NCBI RefSeq assembly: GCF_004349065.1
Contig: NZ_SMKZ01000055.1
Span: 1-44,420, forward strand
DNA from: Jiangella asiatica
GTDB lineage: Bacteria > Actinomycetota > Actinomycetes > Jiangellales > Jiangellaceae
Direction: 5' to 3'
Length of the DNA stretch: 44,420 nucleotides
A program made the position numbers and the translations under genes. How positions within the stretch are numbered: position 1 is the stretch's first letter; each line of letters begins with the position of its first letter. Below the pieces are notes generated by a model. The model saw only the letters and a list, made by a program, of their open reading frames with translations, was not told the origin of the DNA and did no database searches. Below are positions 34,341 to 43,239 of the stretch, one piece after another.

Positions 34341-35540
34341 ATGCCGAACTCCGTCCTTCGCCGGCCGGTGGCCCGCTGGGCCGTGCCGGCCACCGTCGTC
34401 ACCGCGGTGGTCGGCGCCGCCGTCGCCGGGCCGCTGATCGCCGGCGCCGACTCCGAGCTGCCCGACCGCACCGCGGCCGAGCTGCTCGTCGACCTCGCCA
34501 GCATCGACGTCGGTCCGTTCGCCGGCACCGTGGTCCAGTCCGCCGACCTGGGACTGCCCACGCTTCCGCAGGTGTCCGGCGCCGAGGCCGACTCTTTCTC
34601 CGCGGCGGCCATGTCGCTGCTCGGCGGCTCGAGCACCGCCCGCATCTGGTACACCGACGGCGACACCTACCGGCTGGCGCTGCAGGACGAGCTGGCCGAG
34701 ACCGACCTCGTCCGCAACGGCACCGACCTGTGGTTCTGGAGCAGCCAGGACAACAGCGCCTCGCACGCCACCATCGACGAGGAGACGGCCGAGGAGATGT
34801 CGCCCGGCCCGCACGGGCTCCTCGGCCCATCCGGCACCGAGGGCCCCGACGGCGAAGGGCTGCCGGAGGGCACGACGGCCGTGCCCGGCGCGGCCGCGGC
34901 CATGGCGCTGCAGGCGATCGCCCCGACCACCCAGGTCGACGTCGACGGCACCGCGACCGTCGCCGGCCGGGCCGCGTACGAGCTGGTGCTGCGCCCCCGC
35001 GACGAGCAGTCCCTCATCGGCTCGATCCGGCTGGCCGTCGACGGTGAGAACTCCATGCCGCTGCGGGTCCAGATCTTCGACCGCGACGGCGGCGACCCGG
35101 CCTTCGAGGTCGGCTTCACCTCCGTCACGTTCTCCGAGCCCGACGACTCGGTCTACGACTTCGAGCCGCCGGCCGGCACCGAGATCGAGGAGATCGACCC
35201 CACCGACCTCCAGGCCCCGCGGGAGCACGCCACGAGCCCCGAGCTCAGCGAGTTCGACGCCGATTCGGTCTCCGTCGTCGGCTCCGGCTGGTCGTCCGTG
35301 CTGGTCGTGCGCGACGTGGACGTCGAGGCGCTGACGGCCGGCCTCGACCCCGACGCCGCCGCCCTGGCCGACTCCGTCCTCAGCGGCTTCGAGGACATCA
35401 GCGGCCCGTACGGCAATGGCCGGGTCCTGAGCACCGAGTTGGTCAGCGCCCTCCTGCTCGACGACGGCCGCCTGCTCGTCGGCGCCGTCGCGCCGGAGGT
35501 GCTCGAAGAGGCCGCCATGGACCCCGCCGCCGCCCTCTGA
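34341..35540 (+). CDS. LolA/DUF2092-like exported protein
   Basis: 399 aa. Basic start (MPNSVLRRPVARW) and hydrophobic stretch to about residue 35 form a signal peptide or anchor. The rest resembles outer-membrane-lipoprotein-sorting (LolA/LolB) fold proteins: ARIWYTDGDTYRLALQDEL, GTDLWFWSSQDN, GRAAYELVLRPRDEQSLIGS and FTSVTFSEPDDSVYDFEPPA. In Gram-positives these sense or carry lipophilic molecules at the cell surface; that is inferred. ATG 34341 has AGGAGAGA upstream. Divergent from a two-component system. Confidence 0.8.
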   Translation: MPNSVLRRPVARWAVPATVVTAVVGAAVAGPLIAGADSELPDRTAAELLVDLASIDVGPFAGTVVQSADLGLPTLPQVSGAEADSFSAAAMSLLGGSSTARIWYTDGDTYRLALQDELAETDLVRNGTDLWFWSSQDNSASHATIDEETAEEMSPGPHGLLGPSGTEGPDGEGLPEGTTAVPGAAAAMALQAIAPTTQVDVDGTATVAGRAAYELVLRPRDEQSLIGSIRLAVDGENSMPLRVQIFDRDGGDPAFEVGFTSVTFSEPDDSVYDFEPPAGTEIEEIDPTDLQAPREHATSPELSEFDADSVSVVGSGWSSVLVVRDVDVEALTAGLDPDAAALADSVLSGFEDISGPYGNGRVLSTELVSALLLDDGRLLVGAVAPEVLEEAAMDPAAAL

Positions 35541-35591
35541 GCCCGGGTCACGGGGCCCGCGTGGCCCCTGAATGATCACAGTTGAGAATGG

Positions 35592-35637
35592 GTGCACCCG
35601 CTTCACCAGGGATGTGAGCCTGGTGAAGCGGGTGCAC
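35592..35637. terminator. Perfect 19-bp-arm hairpin after the LolA-like gene
   Basis: GTGCACCCGCTTCACCAGG, loop GATGTGAG, then its exact reverse complement. It begins 51 bp after the stop and is preceded by AATGATCACAGTTGAG, similar to the end of the 77-bp repeat. Confidence 0.8.
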
Positions 35638-35678
35638 GCAGGTCGGGCGGGGCCGGCTGCAACCCGACGTCATGTAGA

Positions 35679-35748
35679 GCGGGACCCGTCAGGCGGGACC
35701 CTGTCGGGCGGGACCCAGTCGGGCGGGAACGTCGACCGGGACGTCCCG
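35679..35748 (+). repeat. GCGGGAC iteron array, ~15-bp period
   Basis: GCGGGAC at 35679, 35693 and 35708 and GCGGGAA at 35723 give periods of 14, 15 and 15 bp. The array ends in the palindrome GGGACGTCCC (35738-35747). Same heptad and period as upstream of the ECF sigma gene at 44.3 kb. It sits in a 362-bp convergent gap with no gene. Confidence 0.8.
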
Positions 35749-35834
35749 CCGCTGGGGCTGCGGCCTGGACGGAGTCGAGGCCGGGGGAGTGGCGGGTCGA
35801 GCACGAGCACGCCCGCCAGTGCACGCCGCTACCA

Positions 35835-35878
35835 CGAACGGCGGTGGGTGATCCCGGAGGACCACCCACCGCCGTTCG
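35835..35878. terminator. 16-bp-arm hairpin after beta-helix gene
   Basis: CGAACGGCGGTGGGTG pairs exactly with 35863-35878 across a 12-nt loop. It lies 25 bp after the minus-strand stop and is a probable terminator. With the hairpin at 35592 and the iteron array it fills the convergent gap 35541-35902; no gene is visible there. Confidence 0.8.
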
Positions 35879-35902
35879 GTGGAACTACTGCTCAGCGAGC
35901 GT

Positions 35903-36847
35903 TCAGCTGAACGCCGGGCCAGCCTCGACGGCCTCAGCGGAGGCGGCGTCGGAGCGAGCCTCGATCTCAGCGCGGGCCTCGGCCTTCCGGTCGGCCGCGA
36001 CGTCACTGCGCACGGAGGAGCGGGCAGCCGCGGCGGCCGCACCCTCGCAGTTGTCCTCGCCACGGACGCGGTTGTTCTCCGCGACCAGGCTGGCGTTGCC
36101 GGAGCAGGTGAGGTCGCCCCGGACCACGTTGTCGGACACGTACGCCTCACCGGTGTTGTCGGTGACGCTGACGTTGCCGCCGAACGCGTTCATGCCGCAG
36201 CCGGTCAGCGGATCCGAGGCGCCCACCTGGACGATCTCGCCGTTGCCGCTGAACGTCGCGTCGCCGTCGACCTCGGACGTGCAGAACACGCTGCCCTGCT
36301 CCGCGTCGGCGACGGCGACGGTGCCCTCGATGACGGTGTCGTACACGTCGGTGAGGGCGTCGCCCGTGGTGGCGAGGTTCCGGGTGACCCAACCACTCTC
36401 GATGAAAGTCTCACCGTTCGTGGAGGTGACATTCCGAGCGTGCGAGGACGCGACGCTGTAGAAGAACCCGGAGTCGGTGGCCGTGACGTTGTTGCTGAGC
36501 GTGCTGCCCTCGGCGTAGGCGCCGAAGGCGGCGGCCAGCGTCGTCGAGCCGCTGACCGAGGTGCCCAGCAGGTCCGCGAAGCCGTTGCCCAGCACGCGGA
36601 CGTTGCCGTTCACGGTGGCGCCCTCGAGCAGCAGGTCTGCGTCCTGCCGTACGGTGACGTTACCGTTGATGGTCACGTTGGTCAGTTCACACGACTTGCC
36701 GGCCGCGACCACGAGGTCTCCCGGCACGGTCACGTCTGCGGCGACGCCGTCGCAGAACGTTGTCAGTGCGGCTTGCGACGGTGCGGCGAAGCCGATGGCC
36801 ACCAGGCCGGCTGCCGCCGTCGTGAGGGCGATCTTTCGGTAGCGCAT
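35903..36847 (-). CDS. Secreted beta-helix-like repeat protein
   Basis: 314 aa. Signal peptide MRYRKIALTTAAAGLVAIGF... to SQA (about residues 1-27). The mature part is a chain of short repeats about 18-24 aa long, each like (T/L)xVxGNVTVxxxAxLxLxGATV: VTINGNVTVRQDADLLLEGA, TVNGNVRVLGNGFADLLGT. This pattern suggests a right-handed parallel beta-helix, as in polymer-forming or adhesin-type surface proteins. Four well-spaced Cys may form disulfides. A charged Ala/Glu/Arg helix ends the protein. No catalytic motif. AGAGAGGAG precedes the ATG. Confidence 0.75.
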   Translation of the reverse strand: MRYRKIALTTAAAGLVAIGFAAPSQAALTTFCDGVAADVTVPGDLVVAAGKSCELTNVTINGNVTVRQDADLLLEGATVNGNVRVLGNGFADLLGTSVSGSTTLAAAFGAYAEGSTLSNNVTATDSGFFYSVASSHARNVTSTNGETFIESGWVTRNLATTGDALTDVYDTVIEGTVAVADAEQGSVFCTSEVDGDATFSGNGEIVQVGASDPLTGCGMNAFGGNVSVTDNTGEAYVSDNVVRGDLTCSGNASLVAENNRVRGEDNCEGAAAAAARSSVRSDVAADRKAEARAEIEARSDAASAEAVEAGPAFS

Positions 36848-37155
36848 GTGCGCTCCTCTCTGCGGATGGTGCGTGGATGACGCGATCCCGCGCACCCGTC
36901 ACGATCCACGGCCGGGCCAGAATGACCCGCATCGGACGAATGCGCAGGAGGTTGGGAGGCTCTACCGCGCGAATCGGTGCGAGATGACCGAGTCCGAAGC
37001 GTCAGGCCCCCCTCTCCGATGACGGAGACTTCGTACGACGTGCACTCTTTCCGGGAAATGACGATCATGTCAAGGTTTGGCCCGGATTTCGGGGCCACTT
37101 GTCGACACGAGTTCGCTTGCGGGTCACGATACGAGCAGGCCGGCCGCGACGGCGT
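36848..37155 (-). other. 308-bp intergenic region upstream of the beta-helix gene
   Basis: Between two minus-strand genes. No convincing coding sequence. TTGACA on the minus strand (37074-37069) may be a -35, but no -10 is at the right distance; TCGTACGA (37031-37038) is an 8-bp palindrome. A long 5' leader is possible. Nothing else seen. Confidence 0.4.
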
Positions 37156-38067
37156 TCATTGCGCCGACATTTGCCCGGTGTGTCGCACATTCGCCAGCTG
37201 CTCCTGTGCTGTCGCAAGTGTGTCGACGATCTCGCGTCCGAAGGTGACGCCGTAGGGGTGCGGCGCGGCGCCGGGTTCGGCCGCCGCCACCAGCTCGGCG
37301 ACCGCGCCGCTGAGCACCTCGACGACGGGTGAATGGCGGTCGGGCAGCTGCGTGTGGCCCGAACCGCCCCAGAGGCGCGCGTAGCTCGTGGACGCCGCGG
37401 AAGGGACGGCCTGCGAGACGGTCGCGGTGCTCGACGCGCCGCCGCGGTGCTCCAGCACCAGGTGGACGGTGCCAAGCCGGTCCTCGTGCGCCGCCACCGA
37501 CACGACCGGCCCGAGGATCGGCACCACCATCGACAGCGCGTGCGGCCCGAGGTCCCAGAGCCCGCCGTCGCGCTCCAGCCGCCACGGGGTGGAGAACACG
37601 CCCTCCTCGCGCTGCACCGACCCGAGCGCGAGGGCCAGGCCGCCTTCCCACGGGTGCTCCGCGGCCGCGCACTCGGCGAGCCACGCGCGCACCTCGGGCC
37701 GGAACAGCTGGGTGAAGAAGACGACGCTCGCCACACCGGCATCCAGGACCGCCGCCTCCAGCGACCGCGCGCCGTCGGCGTCGTGGGCGATGGGTTTCTC
37801 CAGCAGCAGGTGCTTGCCGGCCCGGGCGGCGGTGGCCGCCATCGGAGCCTGCACGTCCGGTGGCACCGAGAAGGCGACGGCGTCGACGACGTCCAGCAGG
37901 GCGTCGTAGTCGTCGTAGGCACGGGTGTCGAAGGCTGCGGCGATCGACGAAGTACGGCCGGGGTCGCGGCCCCAGATGCCGGCCAGCGTGACGCCGGAGG
38001 TGGCCAGGAGGGCGGGAGCGTGAGTGGCCCGGGCCCAATGCCCGGTACCGACCAATCCGAAGCGCAT
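37156..38067 (-). CDS. Gfo/Idh/MocA-family NAD(P)-dependent oxidoreductase
   Basis: 303 aa. N-terminal Rossmann motif FGLVGTGHWARATHAPAL and the family signature AGKHLLLEKPIAHDAD with the catalytic Lys of EKP. The C-terminal beta-sheet domain contains LWDLGPHALSMVVPILG (conserved D-x-G-x-H). Family members oxidise or reduce sugars, inositols or related compounds; substrate unknown. ATG 38067 is preceded by TAGGGT (minus, 38081-38076) with an 8-nt gap, so it is likely leaderless. Divergent from the PatA-like gene. Confidence 0.92.
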   Translation of the reverse strand: MRFGLVGTGHWARATHAPALLATSGVTLAGIWGRDPGRTSSIAAAFDTRAYDDYDALLDVVDAVAFSVPPDVQAPMAATAARAGKHLLLEKPIAHDADGARSLEAAVLDAGVASVVFFTQLFRPEVRAWLAECAAAEHPWEGGLALALGSVQREEGVFSTPWRLERDGGLWDLGPHALSMVVPILGPVVSVAAHEDRLGTVHLVLEHRGGASSTATVSQAVPSAASTSYARLWGGSGHTQLPDRHSPVVEVLSGAVAELVAAAEPGAAPHPYGVTFGREIVDTLATAQEQLANVRHTGQMSAQ

Positions 38068-38125
38068 GTGACCGGACCCTAGGGCATTTCGACGGCGACG
38101 ACCCGGCGCTGGCCCGCTAACCTGG

Positions 38126-40786
38126 GTGATCGTGGACGCAGCGCCGAGTGGCCCGGTGCCGTACCCCGCGCACTGGGAAGCCGACGTCGTCCTGGCCGAC
38201 GGCGCCACGGCACACCTGCGCCCGATCGCGCCGGCCGACGCCGATCGCCTCGTCGAGTTCTACGCACGCGTCAGCGACCAGTCCAAGTACTACCGCTTCT
38301 TCGCCCCGTACCCGACGCTCACCAGCCGCGACGTCAGCCACTTCACCAACGTCGACCACCACGACCGGGTCGCGCTGATCCTGCTGGTCGGCGACGACAT
38401 GATCGCGGTCGGCAGGTACGAGCGCGTCAACCGCACCGAGGCGGAGGTGTCGTTCCTGGTCGAGGACGGTCACCAGGGCCGCGGCGTGGGCAGCGTGCTG
38501 CTGGAGCACCTGGCGCAGGCGGCCAGGGAACGCGGGATGCGCCGGTTCGTCGCCGACATCCTGCCCGCCAACCGCAAGATGATCACCGTCTTCGCCGACG
38601 CCGGCTACACCGTGGACAACAGCTACGAGGACGGCGTCGTCCACGTGGAGTTCGAGATCGCGCCTACGGGGACGTCGCTGGAGGTGATGGCCGCGCGCGA
38701 GCACCGGGCCGAGGCACGCTCCATCGAGCGGCTGCTGCGGCCCCGCTCGGTGGCGGTAGTCGGCGCCAGCCGTTCCCGCGACAAGGTGGGGCAGACGCTG
38801 GTGCGCAACCTCGTCCTCAGCGGCTTCACCGGGCCGGTGTACGCGGTGAACAAGGAGGCCCGGGCAGTCACCGGGCTGCCGGCCTACGCCAGCGTCCGCG
38901 ACATCCCCGGCGACGTCGACCTGGCCGTCGTCGCCGTGCCCGCCGACTCAGTCACCGACGTGGTCCTGGACTGCGCGGCCAAGAGCGTCCACGGCCTGGT
39001 CGTGGTGTCGTCGGGGTTCGCCGAGACGGGCGAGCCGGTGGGCCGGGCCCGGCAGGGCGAGCTGGTCCGGCTGGCCCGGGCGCACGGCATGCGCATCGTC
39101 GGGCCGAACTGCCTGGGCATCGTCAACACCGACGCGGAGTACTCCCTCAACGCCACACTCGCCACGGTCCTGCCGCCGCCGGGGAAGGTCGGTTTCTTCG
39201 CCCAGTCCGGTGCGCTGGGCACCGCCATCCTCGGCGACGGTGCGGCGCGCGGCCTGGGATTGTCGACGTTCGTCTCGGCCGGCAACCGCGCCGACGTGTC
39301 CGGCAACGACCTGCTGCAGTACTGGCGCGACGACCCCGTCACCGAGGTCGTGCTGCTGTACCTGGAGTCGCTGGGCAACCCGCGTAAGTTCTCCCGGCTG
39401 TCCCGCGCGGTCGCGGAGGTGAAGCCGGTCGTGGCGGTGAAGAGCGGCCGGTCCACGCAGGGCGTGCCGCTCGGGCACACCGTCCGGCCCATCCAGGCGC
39501 CGGCGCCGGCCCTGGACGCGATGTTCCGCCAGTCCGGGGTGGTGCTCGTCGACACCATCTCGGAGATGTTCGACGTCGCCCAGGTGCTGGCTTACCAACC
39601 GCTGCCGGCCGGGCGGACGGTCGCCGTCATGGGCAACTCCGGCGCGCTGGGCCTGCTCGCCGCCGACGCCGCCGTCAGCGCCGGCCTGGACGTCTACGGC
39701 GACCCGCTCAGCTTCGGCGCCGGCGCCACTGCCGACGACTACCGCCAGGCCCTCGCGTCGCTGATGGCGCAGCCGGACGTCAGCTCGGTGCTGGTGGTCT
39801 ACGCGCCGGCGGTCGACGCCTCCAGCGGCGACGACGTCGCACAGGCCGTCGCCGACGTCGTGGCCGGGGCAGCGAAGCCGGTGGTCGGCACGTTCCAGGG
39901 CCGCCGGGGCGTGCACGGGCCGGGCGCCGTGCCGTCGTACCCGACGCCGGAGGAGGCCGCCCGCGCGCTCGGCCACGCCACCTCCTACGCCGAGTGGCGC
40001 CGGCGCAGCCACGGCACCATCCCGGCGATCGAGGGCTGCGACCCAGACGCCGCGGCCCGGGTGGCCCGCGAGGTCCTCACCGCAGCGGGGGAGCGGGCCG
40101 ACGACGGCGTCGACCTCGGCCCGGAGGGGCTGCGCGCCCTGCTGGCCACGTACGGCGTCGAGCTGCTGTCCATGCGCCCGGCGCCGACGCTCGATGCCGC
40201 GCTCGCCGCGCTGGACGAGCTCGGCGGCGAGGTGGTTCTCAAGGCGACCGCCCCGCGGCTGCGGCACCGGCCCGACCTCGCCGCGGTGTGGCGCAACATC
40301 GACAGCCCGGCGGAGATGCGCGACGCGTGGGTCACCATGACCCAGACGATGGCGGACCCCGCGGCGGCGGGCTTCGTCGTGCAGCCGATGGCACCCGGCG
40401 GCGTGCCGGTCGTCGTCCGGGCGTGGGAGGACCCGATGTTCGGGCCGGTGGTCTCGTTCGGGGTGTCCGGTGTGGCCACCGAGCTGCTCGGCGACCGGTC
40501 GTACCGCATCCCGCCGCTCACCGACCGCGACGCCGCCGAAATGGTCCGCGAGGTGAAAGCGGCCGCCTTGCTCATGGGCTACCACGGCGGCATCATGGCC
40601 GACCTGAAGGCCGTCGAGGACCTCGTGCACCGCATGTCCCGGATGGTCGACGACGTGCCGCTGGTCCGGGCGATCGAGCTGAGCCCCGTGCTCGCGGGAG
40701 AGTCAGGGCTGGCCGTCGTCAACGGCTCGGCCCGGGTGGCGCCGCCGGCCGGCCGACAGGACTGGTACACGCGGCGGTTGAGCTGA
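38126..40786 (+). CDS. GNAT / NDP-forming acyl-CoA synthetase fusion (PatA-like)
   Basis: 886 aa if GTG 38126 is used; GTG 38132 is 8 nt after TAACCT (38118-38123) and would suit a leaderless start. N-terminal GNAT (VSFLVEDGHQGRGVGSVLLE, residues about 110-130), then CoA-binding (RPRSVAVVGASRSRDKVGQT), succinyl-CoA-ligase-like domains (GFFAQSGALGTAILGDGAAR) and a C-terminal ATP-grasp. The GNAT-first order is that reported for Streptomyces lividans PatA, a protein lysine acetyltransferase controlling acyl-CoA synthetases; Salmonella Pat has the reverse order. GHTVRP replaces the usual SHTGAL around the synthetase His. Acetylation of metabolic enzymes is likely; synthetase activity is uncertain. 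Confidence 0.93.
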   Translation: MIVDAAPSGPVPYPAHWEADVVLADGATAHLRPIAPADADRLVEFYARVSDQSKYYRFFAPYPTLTSRDVSHFTNVDHHDRVALILLVGDDMIAVGRYERVNRTEAEVSFLVEDGHQGRGVGSVLLEHLAQAARERGMRRFVADILPANRKMITVFADAGYTVDNSYEDGVVHVEFEIAPTGTSLEVMAAREHRAEARSIERLLRPRSVAVVGASRSRDKVGQTLVRNLVLSGFTGPVYAVNKEARAVTGLPAYASVRDIPGDVDLAVVAVPADSVTDVVLDCAAKSVHGLVVVSSGFAETGEPVGRARQGELVRLARAHGMRIVGPNCLGIVNTDAEYSLNATLATVLPPPGKVGFFAQSGALGTAILGDGAARGLGLSTFVSAGNRADVSGNDLLQYWRDDPVTEVVLLYLESLGNPRKFSRLSRAVAEVKPVVAVKSGRSTQGVPLGHTVRPIQAPAPALDAMFRQSGVVLVDTISEMFDVAQVLAYQPLPAGRTVAVMGNSGALGLLAADAAVSAGLDVYGDPLSFGAGATADDYRQALASLMAQPDVSSVLVVYAPAVDASSGDDVAQAVADVVAGAAKPVVGTFQGRRGVHGPGAVPSYPTPEEAARALGHATSYAEWRRRSHGTIPAIEGCDPDAAARVAREVLTAAGERADDGVDLGPEGLRALLATYGVELLSMRPAPTLDAALAALDELGGEVVLKATAPRLRHRPDLAAVWRNIDSPAEMRDAWVTMTQTMADPAAAGFVVQPMAPGGVPVVVRAWEDPMFGPVVSFGVSGVATELLGDRSYRIPPLTDRDAAEMVREVKAAALLMGYHGGIMADLKAVEDLVHRMSRMVDDVPLVRAIELSPVLAGESGLAVVNGSARVAPPAGRQDWYTRRLS

Positions 40787-40868
40787 CCGGCGCCCCCGGG
40801 TCACCCGGACGGCTGGCCCGGGCAGGTTGCCGTGACGGCGCCGGCCGCGGGCGTGCGAGGATGGAGGA

Positions 40869-41450
40869 ATGGCGGATACAGGGACGCGTGAGGGACTTCG
40901 CCTGGCCATCCAGGAAGCCGGTTACTACCCGGACCTCGTCGCTGACATGCTCGAGACGTCGCTGGCCGGTGAGGCGGTCAACTCGTACGTCGTGCACCAC
41001 GAGCCGCACTTCGACCGCGACGAGCTGCGTCGCCACGTCAGCGTGCTCGTGCTCACCCCCACGCGGTTGATCGTGGGGCACACCGACGAGTACCCGTCGG
41101 ACGACACCCACGACGTGCCGTACGCCACCACATCCACCGAGGCCGTCCCGCTCGACCGCGTCACCTCCGTCGTCGTCAGCCGCACCGTCACCGCACCGGC
41201 GGCCTACCGCAGCGGCGCACCCGCGCTGGACGTCGTGCTCACCGTCGGCTGGGGCGCCATGAGCCGCATCGACCTCGAGCCGGCCACCTGCGGCGACCCC
41301 GAGTGCGAGGCTGACCACGGCTACACCGGCGCGCTGACCTCCGACGACTTCACGCTGCGGGTGAGCGAGGCCGGCGACGGAAGCAGCCGGGTGCGCGACC
41401 TGCTGACGTTCGCGCGGGCGCTGTCCGCGGCCACCGTCAGCGTGCGGTGA
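40869..41450 (+). CDS. DUF5998 family protein
   Basis: 193 aa, cytoplasmic. Recognised from overall pattern: AIQEAGYYPDLVADMLETSL, VVHHEPHFDRDELRRHVSVL, LTPTRLIVGHTDE, CGDPECEADHGYTG and a final LLTFARAL. Function is unknown. In actinobacteria it is usually followed by the alkaline-phosphatase-superfamily gene, as here (gap of 3 bp). GGAGGA lies directly before the ATG, too near for a normal ribosome site; GAGGAT 6 nt upstream could be a -10 for a leaderless mRNA. Confidence 0.82.
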   Translation: MADTGTREGLRLAIQEAGYYPDLVADMLETSLAGEAVNSYVVHHEPHFDRDELRRHVSVLVLTPTRLIVGHTDEYPSDDTHDVPYATTSTEAVPLDRVTSVVVSRTVTAPAAYRSGAPALDVVLTVGWGAMSRIDLEPATCGDPECEADHGYTGALTSDDFTLRVSEAGDGSSRVRDLLTFARALSAATVSVR

Positions 41451-41453
41451 GCG

Positions 41454-42560
41454 GTGCTCCTACCGCGCTACGGCGAGGCGGCGCTCGCTGACCTCGTGCC
41501 GTCCGTGCTGGGCGCCCTGGGCGTCCGCGGCGAGCAGGACGTCCTGGGCCTCCCGCCGGCACCGCGCTACTGCATCCTGCTCGTCGACGCGATGGGCTGG
41601 AACCTTCTGCGCGCCCACCCGGCGCAGGCGCCATTCCTGACCTCGATGACCGGGCACGCCATCACCGCCGGGCTGCCGACCACGACCGCCACCAGCCTCA
41701 CCAGCCTCGGCACCGGGCTGCCACCCGGGCGGCACGGCGTCGTCGGCTACACCTCGCGGGTGCCCGGCGGGACGGCGCTGTTCAACGCGCTCAAGTGGGA
41801 GCCGCCGCTGGACCCGCTGACCTACCAGCCCTACCCGTCGGTCTTCGAACGCGCCGACCGGGCGGGCGTCGCCACCACCGTCATCGGGCAGAGCAGCTTC
41901 CGCGACACCGGGCTGACGCGGGCGGCGCTGCGCGGGCCGTTCCGTGCCGCCAACACCTACGGCCAGCGGGTCGCCGCGGCGGTCGCGGCCGCGGCGGCCG
42001 GCCCGCCAGCGCTCGTCTACGTCTACGACGGCGACCTCGACTACACCGGCCACCAGCACGGCTGCGGGTCGGCGGCCTGGCGCTATCAGCTGGCCATGGT
42101 CGACCGGTTCGCCGAGCAGCTGTACGACGAGCTGCCGGCCGGCACCGTCCTCGTCGTCACCGCCGACCATGGCATGGTCGACGTCGAGCCGTCACGGCGC
42201 ATCGACGTCGATGACGTCCCCGCGCTGCGCGAGGGTGTGGCGCTGGTAGCCGGCGAGGCCCGGTTCCGGCACGTGTACACGCTGTCCGACGACACCGCCG
42301 GTGACGTCGCCGCGGCCTGGCGCACGGTGCTCGGCTCCCGGGCGACGGTGCTGACCCGCGGCGAGGCGGTCACCGCCGGCTGGTTCGGCGCGGTCGAGGA
42401 ACGGGTGCTCGAGCGGATCGGCGACGTCGTGGTGAGCGTCGACGGCGACTGCGCGGTCGAGCGGCGCAGCGTGTTCCCGGTCGAGACCCGGCTGCGTGGC
42501 CTGCACGGAGCGTTGAGCGAGGACGAGTTGCTGGTGCCGCTGCTCGTCGGGGAGGCATGA
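41454..42560 (+). CDS. Alkaline-phosphatase superfamily (nucleotide pyrophosphatase/phosphodiesterase type)
   Basis: 368 aa. Metal and nucleophile motifs: CILLVDAMGWNLL (Asp45), GLPTTTATSLTSLGTGLPP (nucleophile Thr in about 76-80), VYDGDLDYTGHQHG and VVTADHGMVDVE (metal-binding Asp/His). These fit the type I phosphodiesterase/NPP branch, which hydrolyses phosphodiester or pyrophosphate bonds; substrate unknown. GTG 41454 is 3 bp after the DUF5998 stop, so coupled. No signal peptide, so presumably cytoplasmic. Followed closely by thymidine kinase. Confidence 0.9.
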   Translation: MLLPRYGEAALADLVPSVLGALGVRGEQDVLGLPPAPRYCILLVDAMGWNLLRAHPAQAPFLTSMTGHAITAGLPTTTATSLTSLGTGLPPGRHGVVGYTSRVPGGTALFNALKWEPPLDPLTYQPYPSVFERADRAGVATTVIGQSSFRDTGLTRAALRGPFRAANTYGQRVAAAVAAAAAGPPALVYVYDGDLDYTGHQHGCGSAAWRYQLAMVDRFAEQLYDELPAGTVLVVTADHGMVDVEPSRRIDVDDVPALREGVALVAGEARFRHVYTLSDDTAGDVAAAWRTVLGSRATVLTRGEAVTAGWFGAVEERVLERIGDVVVSVDGDCAVERRSVFPVETRLRGLHGALSEDELLVPLLVGEA

Positions 42561-42567
42561 GACCGGC

Positions 42568-43215
42568 ATGGCCGAAATGATCTTCTTCACCGGGACGATG
42601 GACTGCGGCAAGTCCACCCTGGCCCTGCAGATGGACTACAACCACCGGCAGCGCGGCATGTCCGGGCTGATGCTGGCCTCCCACGACCGCGCCGGCGAGG
42701 CGACGGTGTCCAGCCGGCTGGGGCTGTCCGCGCGCGCCGTGGAGGTGGAGGACACCACGGACCTGTGGGACCTGGTGGTCGGCCGGCTGACCGCCGGCGC
42801 GCGCATCGACTATGTCATCGGCGACGAGGCCCAGTTCTACACCGCCGAGCAGGTGGACCACCTTGCGCGGGTCGCGGACGAGCTGGACCTCCCGGTGTAC
42901 GCGTTCGGCATCCTCACCGACTTCCGCACCCGGCTGTTCCCGGGGTCGGCGCGACTGGTCGAGCTGGCCGACCGGGTCGAGACGCTGCAGGTGGAGGCGC
43001 TGTGCTGGTGCGGCCGGCGCGCCACCCACAACGCACGCACCGTCGGCGGCGTCATGGTCACCGAGGGGGAGCAGGTGGTGGTCGGCGACATTGGGGTCGC
43101 CGACGAGCTCGGCTACGAGGTGCTGTGCCGCCAGCACCACCGGCGACGGATGACCGCCGCGAGCGCCCGGGTGGCCGAGACCGGCCCCGAGCCGCTGCCG
43201 TTCGCCGCGAGCTGA
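42568..43215 (+). CDS. tdk: Thymidine kinase
   Basis: 215-aa type II thymidine kinase, phosphorylating thymidine in the salvage pathway. P-loop GTMDCGKST (residues 8-16), catalytic Glu87 in DYVIGDEAQF, and a zinc site from ALCWCGRRATH and VLCRQHH (Cys146/148, Cys187, His190 region). Nucleotide-binding lasso follows the first cysteines. ATG 42568 begins 7 bp after the preceding stop, so it is in the DUF5998-phosphatase operon. Confidence 0.96.
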   Translation: MAEMIFFTGTMDCGKSTLALQMDYNHRQRGMSGLMLASHDRAGEATVSSRLGLSARAVEVEDTTDLWDLVVGRLTAGARIDYVIGDEAQFYTAEQVDHLARVADELDLPVYAFGILTDFRTRLFPGSARLVELADRVETLQVEALCWCGRRATHNARTVGGVMVTEGEQVVVGDIGVADELGYEVLCRQHHRRRMTAASARVAETGPEPLPFAAS

Positions 43216-43239
43216 CGGTGCCGCCGTCGACCGCGTGCG

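Noticed and set aside
35679-35748. Possible CRISPR array
   Set aside because: Units of 14-15 bp without spacers of constant length; better described as iterons.
35603-35869. 88-codon frame on the minus strand in the convergent gap
   Set aside because: Covers two hairpins and the iteron array; composition is low-complexity and no start context is seen.
37069-37074. TTGACA as a definite promoter for the beta-helix gene
   Set aside because: No matching -10 at 16-19 bp; kept only as a remark.
37098-37130. Fourth copy of the 77-bp repeat
   Set aside because: Only a short CGACACGAGTTCG-like match; the rest does not align.
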